Shown here piece by piece: positions 24,676 to 30,791 of a stretch of 30,791 bases of DNA (position 1 is its first letter; each line of letters starts with the position of its first letter). The notes under the pieces are model-generated. The model was not told the DNA's origin. It made no database searches and saw only the letters and a list, made by a program, of their open reading frames with translations. Both the position numbers and the translations under genes were made by a program. This DNA comes from Nitrospirota bacterium (lineage in GTDB: Bacteria; Nitrospinota_A; UBA7883). The stretch spans positions 1-30,791 of the forward strand of contig DRJW01000174.1 of assembly GCA_011052055.1 (NCBI GenBank), read 5' to 3'.

Positions 24676-25575
24676 ATGAAAAAATATGTTTTCATAACCG
24701 GATCGGAAAGCTTTATAGGAAAAGAGCTTATTTCGCAATGCGAAGCCAACGAAATTAAAGTGACCGGGGCCGATTTGGTAAGCGAGGAGACGCCTGGGCG
24801 GTTTGCGGTGGATATACGCTCACCCGGCATCAGGGAAGTCATTCCCGAAAGTGTGGACGCTGTTATCCACCTTGCCGCCCTGTCCAGAGACGCGGATTGC
24901 CGGGACAACGCTTACGAATGTTTCGACGTCAATGTCATGGGCACGCTAAACCTGATGGACGCCGCCGTCGAGCGAGGGGCCAAGCAGTTTATTTTCGCTT
25001 CTACCGAATGGGTATACGACAGTTTCGTTGAAAACGAAACGAAACTGGAAGGCTCGACGATTAACGCGATGAAACTGGATTCAGAATATGCGTTATCTAA
25101 ACTTGTTAGTGAAGCCAATTTAAGACAGAAATATCTCAAAGGATTCTGCGACGTGATGATCCTGAGGTTCGGGATTATCTATGGTCCTAGAACGGCCAAC
25201 TGGTCGGCTGTCGAATCGTTGACTTACGCCGTTGGCACGAAAGACGAAGTGTCTGTGGGCTCTCTTGGGACTGCCAGGGCGTTTATTCACGTCTCCGACA
25301 TCGCATCGGGAATCATCAAGTCTATCGGGGCGGAAGGCTTTAACACAATCAATCTTCAAGGGTCCAGGCTTATTTCCCTTGGTGAAGTCATCAAGACGGC
25401 CAAACGAGTTCTAGGCAAAACTCCTGACGTGGCTGAGACCACTCCCGACAGCCCCAGCGTCAGAGCCGTTTCAGGGAGGAAAGCGGGATCGCTTATTGAC
25501 TGGAGACCGGCCATCGATTTGGAAACTGGTCTTAAGTCCATTCTGCCCGCTCTTGGGCTACAAGCCACGGAATAA
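24676..25575 (+). CDS. Extended SDR NAD-dependent epimerase/dehydratase
   Basis: A 299-residue SDR. The cofactor motif is FITGSESFIG (6-15), where the usual middle glycine is replaced. It then has AVIHLAALSRDADCRDN (62-78), FDVNVMGTLNLMDAA (83-97), FIFASTEWVYD (106-116) and DSEYALSKL (135-143) with the complete Y138/K142 pair. RFGIIYGPR and RAFIHVSDIASGII complete the NDP-sugar epimerase pattern. An in-frame TTG at 24661, shortly after a G-rich run, is an alternative start; the ATG at 24676 gives the canonical MKKYVFITG beginning. It follows the FabG-like SDR by 17 bases (2 bases if TTG is used). The reaction (epimerase, dehydratase or reductase) is undetermined, but it is the fourth SDR of the operon, implying a multi-step sugar conversion. 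Confidence 0.85.
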   Translation: MKKYVFITGSESFIGKELISQCEANEIKVTGADLVSEETPGRFAVDIRSPGIREVIPESVDAVIHLAALSRDADCRDNAYECFDVNVMGTLNLMDAAVERGAKQFIFASTEWVYDSFVENETKLEGSTINAMKLDSEYALSKLVSEANLRQKYLKGFCDVMILRFGIIYGPRTANWSAVESLTYAVGTKDEVSVGSLGTARAFIHVSDIASGIIKSIGAEGFNTINLQGSRLISLGEVIKTAKRVLGKTPDVAETTPDSPSVRAVSGRKAGSLIDWRPAIDLETGLKSILPALGLQATE

Positions 25576-25579
25576 AGCG

Positions 25580-26431
25580 ATGCGCGCCGAAAATATTTGC
25601 CTGATTTGCGGCTCTTTGGATCATGAAGAAAAGATTTCCTACGATGCGCCCGACAAGTATGAAGAGGCGGCGGGGGTTATTGAAGAGAATTACTTCAGGA
25701 AATGGATCAAATGCCTGGGATGCGGATTCCACTATTCAATATATTCCAGGCCTGCGGATATCCTGGATTTACTTTACGAAAAGATATATCGGGATCCCGG
25801 CAGTTTTTGGAGGAAAGAGAGCGCCGTCGATATGTTCAGGCGGGTGATAAAGTTGCCTGACGAACAGTCTGAAACCAGACGCAGGGTGAAGTGGATAAAA
25901 GAAAAGATGGGAGACGTTTTTGAGGATGGCGTCGCGCCAGCAGGGAAACCTCCTTATGAAATGCTTGATATCGGAGGGGCGACCGGCGTCTTCGCTTACG
26001 AATTCAAGGACGATCAATGGCGCTCAAGCGTGGCCGACCCCAGCGAAGAGGGGCGGTTTTTGCAAGAGGAATATCAAATCCCGTATGTCCAGAAAAAGTA
26101 TATGAGCGGTCTTTTCGATCACAAGTTCGACTTGATATCGCTTGTTTTCAGCCTTGAGCATATTTCCGATCCAGACTCCCTTTTGACCGATGTTAAAGCC
26201 GACCTTTCCGAGCGTTCATTCATATATATAGAAGTACCGGACGCGATAGCTTTCGATCTCAAACAGCAAGACGATGATATTTTCAACTCGTGCCATCTCT
26301 GGATGTTTGATCCGCACACTCTTTTGCGTCTTATGTCCCGTTGCGGATTTCATGCATATTCACTGGATCGTGTGAAGACGATACGGGGACATTATTCTCT
26401 CATGGTTATCGGAGGGCCGGTATGGAAGTGA
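25580..26431 (+). CDS. Class I SAM-dependent methyltransferase with N-terminal zinc ribbon
   Basis: A 283-residue protein with an N-terminal zinc-ribbon-like pair (C7, C10 and C45, C48, in ICLIC and KCLGC). It is followed by a SAM-binding motif MLDIGGATGVFAYEF (128-142), an acidic SVADPSEEG at 150-158, and LVFSLEHISDPDSLL, typical of methyltransferase type 11/23 motif IV. The layout resembles sugar and glycan methyltransferases in O-antigen clusters, some acting on terminal sugars. It lacks the YHEH active-site segment of the C-methyltransferase at 18769, so an O- or N-methylation is more likely. The ATG at 25580 gives the conserved N-terminus; a longer frame from 25496 overlaps the previous gene and is rejected. 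Its stop lies inside the next gene's start region (10-base overlap). Confidence 0.82.
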   Translation: MRAENICLICGSLDHEEKISYDAPDKYEEAAGVIEENYFRKWIKCLGCGFHYSIYSRPADILDLLYEKIYRDPGSFWRKESAVDMFRRVIKLPDEQSETRRRVKWIKEKMGDVFEDGVAPAGKPPYEMLDIGGATGVFAYEFKDDQWRSSVADPSEEGRFLQEEYQIPYVQKKYMSGLFDHKFDLISLVFSLEHISDPDSLLTDVKADLSERSFIYIEVPDAIAFDLKQQDDDIFNSCHLWMFDPHTLLRLMSRCGFHAYSLDRVKTIRGHYSLMVIGGPVWK

Positions 26432-26988
26432 GGGGGAAAAAATTGAAAGGGACATACGATATCATTTCAACCAAACATGAGGACAACCGTGGTTTTCTTG
26501 TACGAACCTTCGACCGGAATCTGCTGAAAGAAAGCGATCTTGCGATAGATTGGGTTCAGGAAAGCCATTCCCACACTAAAACAAAGGGCACACTGCGAGG
26601 TTTTCACGTCCAAACGCACCCATATGCTGAAGGGAAATTTATTACCGCTCTCAAGGGAAAAATGTTGTGGATTGTGGTTGACTTAAGAGCAGGTAGTGAC
26701 ACCTTCGGGCAATGGGACAGCGTCACCCTCGAAGGCGGCGCAGGCCGCTCCTTGTATGTCAAACGGGGATTCGCTCACGGATGCCTTTCGCTTACCGATA
26801 ATTGCGACATAATCGTCAAGTCGGACAATGTTTATTCCCAAGCCCATGGGACCGGAATAATATGGAACGACGCCGACTTACGCGTGGAATGGGGTATTGA
26901 AGATAATCCTGTGATATCCGTGGCCCATTCGCGTTACGGCACATTCGCCGAGTTTAAAAAAACCTTAGGCGGCATAGAGAAAAGCTGA
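26422..26988 (+). CDS. RmlC-like dTDP-4-dehydrorhamnose 3,5-epimerase family protein
   Basis: A 188-residue protein of full RmlC length. It has GFLVRTFDRN (24-33), the signature TLRGFHVQ (57-64) carrying the catalytic histidine H62, KFITALKGKMLWIVVDLR (72-89), TFGQWDSV (94-101), VKRGFAHGCLSLTD (113-126) and a VKSDNVYS block (132-139) with a tyrosine at the expected position (Y138). Unlike the shorter cupin at 20025, it keeps the main RmlC residues and is likely to epimerise C3 and/or C5 of a 4-keto-sugar nucleotide. The ATG at 26422 overlaps the methyltransferase gene by 10 bases and is preceded by GGAGGG at proper spacing, which decides the start over a longer in-frame option at 26341. Confidence 0.87.
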   Translation: MEVRGKKLKGTYDIISTKHEDNRGFLVRTFDRNLLKESDLAIDWVQESHSHTKTKGTLRGFHVQTHPYAEGKFITALKGKMLWIVVDLRAGSDTFGQWDSVTLEGGAGRSLYVKRGFAHGCLSLTDNCDIIVKSDNVYSQAHGTGIIWNDADLRVEWGIEDNPVISVAHSRYGTFAEFKKTLGGIEKS

Positions 26989-27010
26989 ATGGACAAACTG
27001 GTTGTTTCTG

Positions 27011-27949
27011 ATGAAAAAAATGAACGTGTCTGAGATGAGCGAAAAAGCCGCGAACGACCTGCTCATGGTGCGCCTGGGACAGCTTGTCGTTAACGAGAGA
27101 TATAAAAACGGAGATTTCAAGGTTCCGATTCACCTTGCTTTAGGACACGAAGCCATTGCCGTGGCGGTGAGCCAAACGATGGAGCCCGAAGACCAGCTTG
27201 TCCTTTCCCATAGAAACATTCATTACAATCTTGCCAGGTCAGGCTCTGTAAAAGAAGAAATAGACGAATATCTTCTAAAACCCGAGGGAGCCGGGGGGGG
27301 ATGGCTGGGGTCTATGAACCTATCGCGCAAAAGCGAGGGGGTCGCCTATACATCCAGCATACTTGGCAACAATTTGCCTGTGGCCTCCGGCATGGCCCTT
27401 GCGAATAAAACCAGAGAAAAAGAAAGCGTCGTCATTGTTGTCACCGGCGACGGCGCCATGGAGGAAGGCGCATTTTATGAAAGTCTAACTTTTATGAAAA
27501 CATTCGGCTTGCGCGTAATAGTTATTGTTGAAGACAACGGCTGGTCTTTGGCGTCCCGCATTCATGAGCGTAGATGTGAAATCGACCTGAATCAACTGGC
27601 AAAAGCTTTTGGCATTCGCCACGACACCATGGAGGGCAACGATATTGCCCGGTATATTGAAACGCTTCGAGATATCCGGGAGTGGACGATGGATAAGAAT
27701 GAGCCGGTGATAGTCCACGTTCTGCTGACCACCCTTGGCCACTGGACAATGAAAACCGAAGATTACCCTGAGGGAAAATTCATCAATTATCACGCCGGGC
27801 CGGCGAAGACCGTCAACATTGGCGATGGCCCGGTTATCGAAAATTCGGAAGCCGACCCGGTTTTTGTCCTGAAAAGCCGCTTAGATGAAACTGAGTTCGA
27901 CAAGCTTGTAAAAAACCAGCTTCAAAACTTGTCTGGAGAGCTTCCATGA
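27011..27949 (+). CDS. Thiamine diphosphate-dependent E1 alpha subunit-like protein
   Basis: A 312-residue protein matching the alpha subunit of pyruvate/acetoin-type 2-oxo acid dehydrogenases or the N-terminal half of split transketolases. It has VPIHLALGHEAIAVAV (38-53), LSHRNIHYNLARSG (65-78), and the ThDP/magnesium motif GDGAMEEGAFYESL (146-159) ending with EDNGW (174-178), about 30 residues after GDG as in the family. Ser112-type segments (YTSSILGNNLPVASGMAL, 113-130) match the usual G-HLG-QLP-AVG region of E1 alpha. No E2 or E3 gene is nearby. In avilamycin biosynthesis, as I recall, a comparable E1-like pair adds a two-carbon unit to a sugar, and the same is proposed here. Start choice: ATG at 27011 (an upstream TTG is less likely). 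Overlaps the beta subunit by four bases. Confidence 0.87.
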   Translation: MKKMNVSEMSEKAANDLLMVRLGQLVVNERYKNGDFKVPIHLALGHEAIAVAVSQTMEPEDQLVLSHRNIHYNLARSGSVKEEIDEYLLKPEGAGGGWLGSMNLSRKSEGVAYTSSILGNNLPVASGMALANKTREKESVVIVVTGDGAMEEGAFYESLTFMKTFGLRVIVIVEDNGWSLASRIHERRCEIDLNQLAKAFGIRHDTMEGNDIARYIETLRDIREWTMDKNEPVIVHVLLTTLGHWTMKTEDYPEGKFINYHAGPAKTVNIGDGPVIENSEADPVFVLKSRLDETEFDKLVKNQLQNLSGELP

Positions 27950-28884
27950 ATTATGTAGGTTTCGTTAATCAGGAACTAAAAAAAGCGCTCAAGGATAAAA
28001 AGGGCGTCATAGTATTCGGACAGAATGTCGGAACCGGATCGTGCGTATCTGGATTGTCCCGTGGAATCGAAAAAGAGACTGGATGCCGTGTTCTCAACAC
28101 CCAGAATAGCGAAAACACCCTGGTTGGAGCAGGTTTCGGGATGATGAGAAACGGAGTCTCATCCATTTATATAATGAAACAACTCGACTTTCTGCTGTTG
28201 GGAATTGATCAGTTGGTTAACACATATAATTATATTCGCGTATTTAAGCCATCCGCGTCGTTTACGATATTGGCCGTCGTGGTGGATAACGGTTATCAGG
28301 GAATGCAATCGAGCCTGAACAACCTTGCCGACTTTTGCTCCATAGCCCGCATACCTGGCTACGCTATCACCAACCGGCGCGACGCGGAAAAAATCATCGG
28401 CGCGCATCTCGTCTCCCCGGGTTTCAGAATTATCGGCTTAAGCCAGAGATTGTTCGGCAGGGAATTGATCGATTTCGAGCAGGTGATAAGCTGTGAAGCG
28501 GACGGCGGCTGGCTCCAGTATACAGACGGCGCGGATGTGACGATAGCATGCTTTAACTTTTCGATCCCCCAGGGCCGTGGTCTCATTGAGGCGTTAAAGG
28601 ATAAGGGCAAAGAGGCGTCGTTGTTTTCAATTAATTCCTCATCTCCGGTGGAATGGAGCCCGATAATAGCAAACGCCTGTCAAACCGGCGCTATCGTAGT
28701 TATCGACGACATTAAAAGCGTCAACTCACCTTCGGTAGACCTCGTGGCGCGCGCGCGCGGTGAAGAGAAAATAAGGACAATAACGCATATTACCAGGGAT
28801 TTTTCCAGCCTGGACTGGCTTCGTCCGAATGCTGACGAACTGGTCTTGAATAATAAAAATATTATTCATCAGGCGCTCAAGTGA
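27946..28884 (+). CDS. Thiamine diphosphate-dependent E1 beta subunit-like protein
   Basis: A 312-residue partner of the preceding alpha subunit, with the pyrimidine-binding half of the ThDP enzyme. VIVFGQNVGTG (21-31), NTQNSENTLVGAGFGMM (51-67) with E56 as the likely ThDP-activating glutamate, and LDFLLLGIDQLVNTYNYIR (80-98) follow the family order. The C-terminal transketolase-type domain has VTIACFNFSIPQG and IVVIDDIKS. GGAGAG six bases before the ATG, plus the ATGA overlap, indicate tight coupling, as expected for an alpha2-beta2 enzyme. Without E2/E3, the enzyme should carry out a non-oxidative carbon-carbon ligation or decarboxylation, with a keto-sugar as likely acceptor. The donor (pyruvate, a ketose phosphate) is unknown. 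Confidence 0.87.
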   Translation: MNYVGFVNQELKKALKDKKGVIVFGQNVGTGSCVSGLSRGIEKETGCRVLNTQNSENTLVGAGFGMMRNGVSSIYIMKQLDFLLLGIDQLVNTYNYIRVFKPSASFTILAVVVDNGYQGMQSSLNNLADFCSIARIPGYAITNRRDAEKIIGAHLVSPGFRIIGLSQRLFGRELIDFEQVISCEADGGWLQYTDGADVTIACFNFSIPQGRGLIEALKDKGKEASLFSINSSSPVEWSPIIANACQTGAIVVIDDIKSVNSPSVDLVARARGEEKIRTITHITRDFSSLDWLRPNADELVLNNKNIIHQALK

Positions 28885-28899
28885 TTTAGGTGGATTGAG

Positions 28900-29208
28900 A
28901 TGAAAAAATCTGAATACAATTCCGTTACGCTGGTAAACGTGGCCCGCAAAGTTAACCAGGTCCAGTTCCCGATAAGCCTTGGCGTTATAGCAATGATGAG
29001 AAAATACGATATCCGTCCTTCGGTTAACCTTATCATCGGATTCCCCTGGGAAACGAAGAGCGACTACAAAGATCGGATGGAGAATATGACGTCGATGCCC
29101 GATGAAACGCTGGATTATTACTATCACCTGATCTCCGAGCTTAGACAAAAAGATACCGCTTATCCCGTGTCTGGCGAATATCTTGAGCAGATAGAAAAAC
29201 TGCATTAA
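28900..29208 (+). CDS. Small protein resembling the C-terminal part of a radical SAM domain, probable remnant
   Basis: A 102-residue frame with a good ribosome-binding site (AGGTGG, six bases before ATG). The segment GVIAMMRKYDIRPSVNLIIG followed by FPWETKSDY (about 28-56) matches the late-barrel block of B12-binding or MiaB-like radical SAM proteins, which usually reads GIRP..N.IIGFPGET..D. The CxxxCxxC cluster motif and the whole front half of the barrel are absent. I find no cysteine in the product, so it cannot bind an iron-sulfur cluster by itself. It may be a truncated leftover of a larger gene or a small protein that has kept its translation signals. It lies between the ThDP pair and two full radical SAM genes, 15 and 2 bases away. 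Confidence 0.55.
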   Translation: MKKSEYNSVTLVNVARKVNQVQFPISLGVIAMMRKYDIRPSVNLIIGFPWETKSDYKDRMENMTSMPDETLDYYYHLISELRQKDTAYPVSGEYLEQIEKLH

Positions 29209-29210
29209 TC

Positions 29211-30173
29211 ATGAATGACAATCAACGCAATTCAGCGAAGGGGAGCGTCCGGGTACCGAAACGTTTTCAGATTGAAACAATATATAGTTGCAACGCAAGT
29301 TGCGGCATGTGCGCGCTAAGTCTGCCGCCGACGCGGAAAAAGGGGCCCATGTCAATGGGCGTCTTCAAGGCGATTGTCGATGTTATGGCTCCATTCAGCG
29401 GTGAGATAGAAAAGGTGGACTTGTTTGGTCTCGGCGAGCCGCTACTCGATCCGCATATCTTCGACAGAATCGCGTACATGAAAAAACGGGGCTTCACAAA
29501 CCTGGCGATATCCACAAACGCGGACTTGCTCAATGAAGATAAAAGGGAGCGTCTGCTTTATACCGGTGTCGAAACGGTGATATTCAGCGTCGATGGAGTC
29601 AGCAAGCGCACCCATGAGAGCATAAGGCCAGGAGTAACATTCGAGAGAGTCGTGGGCAATTGCGCCGCCGCCATAAAACTTAGAGACGATAGCTCATACC
29701 CCACAAGGTTTGTTATCAGATTCATAAGACAGGAAAGCAACCTGGACGAGTGGGAGGGATTCAAGGAATACTGGGCGCCAAAACTTTCGTTCGACAAAGG
29801 GGACTTGATAATAGCGTACGACATGAACACCATGGGAGGCGAAGTTAGCTCCAAAGAAAATCTTGTCAGTGACAAGATTGACCGGGACATCGAAAAGGCG
29901 CCATGCAACCAGGTTTTCGAGCGGCTGATAGTGCTCAGCGACGGAACCGTTCCCCTTTGTTGCGAAGATACGCCCAAGTTCAAGTATGCTCAAGGATCGG
30001 CTCTGGAAACGCCGCCGATCGATATTTTCAACTCGACAGGATTTGAAAACATCAGACGGCTTCACCTGGACGGCGAAAAAAACCGAATACCTCTTTGCGC
30101 CCAATGCACGGTGTTATACAGTGAAGGTGGCGTAGAAATTATCGACGCGTATACAACCAGGAACATTGTTTGA
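29211..30173 (+). CDS. Radical SAM/SPASM protein
   Basis: A 320-residue radical SAM protein. The cluster motif is C27, C31, C34 (YSCNASCGMC), followed by the SAM-binding-associated segments DLFGLGEPLLDPHIF and LAISTNADLL, and VIFSVDGVSKRTHESIRPGV. A SPASM-like C-terminal part contains KAPCNQVFERLIVLSDGTVP, then LCCED and LCAQC, sufficient for an auxiliary 4Fe-4S cluster. No peptide-recognition domain is evident. Its sequence and layout closely resemble the next, partly seen gene (shared KKG-M, SLGEPLLD/GLGEPLLD, LAISTNADL, RFIRQ motifs), so the two are tandem paralogues. Such enzymes in glycan or antibiotic loci can oxidise, epimerise or rearrange sugars. The stop overlaps the next start as TGATG. 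Confidence 0.87.
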   Translation: MNDNQRNSAKGSVRVPKRFQIETIYSCNASCGMCALSLPPTRKKGPMSMGVFKAIVDVMAPFSGEIEKVDLFGLGEPLLDPHIFDRIAYMKKRGFTNLAISTNADLLNEDKRERLLYTGVETVIFSVDGVSKRTHESIRPGVTFERVVGNCAAAIKLRDDSSYPTRFVIRFIRQESNLDEWEGFKEYWAPKLSFDKGDLIIAYDMNTMGGEVSSKENLVSDKIDRDIEKAPCNQVFERLIVLSDGTVPLCCEDTPKFKYAQGSALETPPIDIFNSTGFENIRRLHLDGEKNRIPLCAQCTVLYSEGGVEIIDAYTTRNIV

Positions 30174-30791
30174 TGAGTAATAAGGAAATGTCTGAAAGCG
30201 CCGCGCCCACCGCGACTGAAAGCCGGAAGCTGATCCCAAAGGAGCTTGCCATAGAGACTGTTTTCGGTTGCAATCTTAGTTGTCCTATGTGTTTTATTGA
30301 TATGCCAACCAAACGCAAAAAAGGCGTGATGACAATGGAGTTGTTCCACTCCATTGTCGATTCGATGGCCCCTTATGTAAATGAAATCGAAAGAGTCGAC
30401 CTCTGGTCTCTTGGAGAGCCGCTACTCGACCATCATTTGTTTGAAAGGATAGGGCTACTAAAGGAAAGGGGCTTTTGCAATCTTGCTATCTCGACGAACG
30501 CGGATCTGATGGATGCGGACAGGCGGAGGGGCCTGCTTGAGTCTGGCATTGAAACAATTATTATAAGCATTGACGGAATCGACAAGCAAACATACGAAAA
30601 GATACGCCATGGCGCGGATTTCGACCGTGTAGTATCCAACACAGAAAATATCATCAAGATGCGCGATGAAGGCGATTACGATACCAGGTTCATCATAAGG
30701 TTTATTCGTCAAGCGGACAACTTCGATCAGTGGGAGCGGTTTAAACAATTCTGGAATGCCAGGTTGTCCCAGGAGAAACGGGATTTCGCCA
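30173..30791 (+). CDS. Radical SAM/SPASM-type protein, C-terminus cut by window edge
   Basis: The frame is open from the ATG at 30173 to the window end (206 full codons). The start overlaps the previous stop as TGATG. After a polar N-terminus, the cluster motif is C33, C37, C40 (FGCNLSCPMC). It then has DLWSLGEPLLDHHLF, LAISTNADLM and IIISIDGIDKQTYEKIRHG, parallel to the previous gene. The match extends to the last visible segment (FIIRFIRQADNFDQWERF against FVIRFIRQESNLDEWEGF). The SPASM part would lie downstream and is not visible. It is a tandem paralogue of the gene at 29211; whether the two act on successive substrates or form a heterodimer is unknown. Confidence 0.85.
   Translation, partial: MSNKEMSESAAPTATESRKLIPKELAIETVFGCNLSCPMCFIDMPTKRKKGVMTMELFHSIVDSMAPYVNEIERVDLWSLGEPLLDHHLFERIGLLKERGFCNLAISTNADLMDADRRRGLLESGIETIIISIDGIDKQTYEKIRHGADFDRVVSNTENIIKMRDEGDYDTRFIIRFIRQADNFDQWERFKQFWNARLSQEKRDFA

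Noticed and set aside
25496..25579. N-terminal extension of the methyltransferase into the preceding SDR gene
   Set aside because: It would overlap the SDR by 80 bases in another frame; the ATG at 25580 gives the zinc-ribbon N-terminus directly.

Overview
The window is a long glycan-biosynthesis locus, most likely for a surface polysaccharide or protein-linked glycan, from a Gram-negative bacterium. It carries enzymes for making and converting NDP-sugars (heptose-type kinase, nucleotidyltransferase and phosphatase, five SDR-type enzymes, two RmlC-like cupins), sugar methyltransferases, a CgeB-type glycosyltransferase and several radical SAM/SPASM proteins. Base composition looks balanced, many genes overlap by 1-4 bases, and Shine-Dalgarno sequences are often weak or absent. 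The lineage cannot be fixed from sequence alone. No flippase, ABC exporter, polymerase, regulator, tRNA, rRNA, CRISPR array or insertion sequence was seen.

Layout. (1) 1-1826, minus strand: a Gfo/Idh/MocA oxidoreductase followed by an ATP-grasp enzyme cut by the window edge. (2) 1827-2486: about 660 bases with no convincing gene. (3) 2487-10099, plus strand: a degenerate SGNH-like protein, a protein of unknown family, a 997-residue NHL beta-propeller protein, and an asparagine synthetase-like amidotransferase with an extra Rossmann-like domain inserted. (4) 10154-11674, minus strand: a radical SAM/SPASM protein ending in the same Rossmann-like domain, preceded by a probable 59-residue gene and a candidate promoter. 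(5) 11872-16356, plus strand: a three-module glycosyltransferase and a radical SAM protein sharing one of its modules. (6) 16515-30791, plus strand: one dense gene string of about 14.3 kb behind a near-consensus sigma-70 promoter (16424-16452). It encodes a heptose-type nucleotidyltransferase/phosphatase fusion, SDR epimerases, a sugar C-methyltransferase, RmlC-like cupins, a tandem Rossmann protein, a heptose 7-phosphate kinase, a CmcI-like enzyme, a methyltransferase, a split thiamine-diphosphate E1 alpha/beta pair, a radical SAM remnant and two paralogous radical SAM/SPASM proteins.

How the genes may work together (inference). The HddA-like kinase and HddC-GmhB-like fusion fit an NDP-heptose pathway. 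SDRs, cupins and methyltransferases would then oxidise, epimerise, reduce and methylate the sugar. The E1 alpha/beta pair has no E2 or E3 beside it and may add a two-carbon unit to a keto-sugar, giving a branched-chain sugar. The amidotransferase would amidate an acidic sugar or similar acceptor.

The most unusual features are a Rossmann-like module present four times in three unrelated protein contexts, a modular exchange pattern among glycosyltransferase-like proteins, and the split ThDP enzyme next to serial radical SAM genes.
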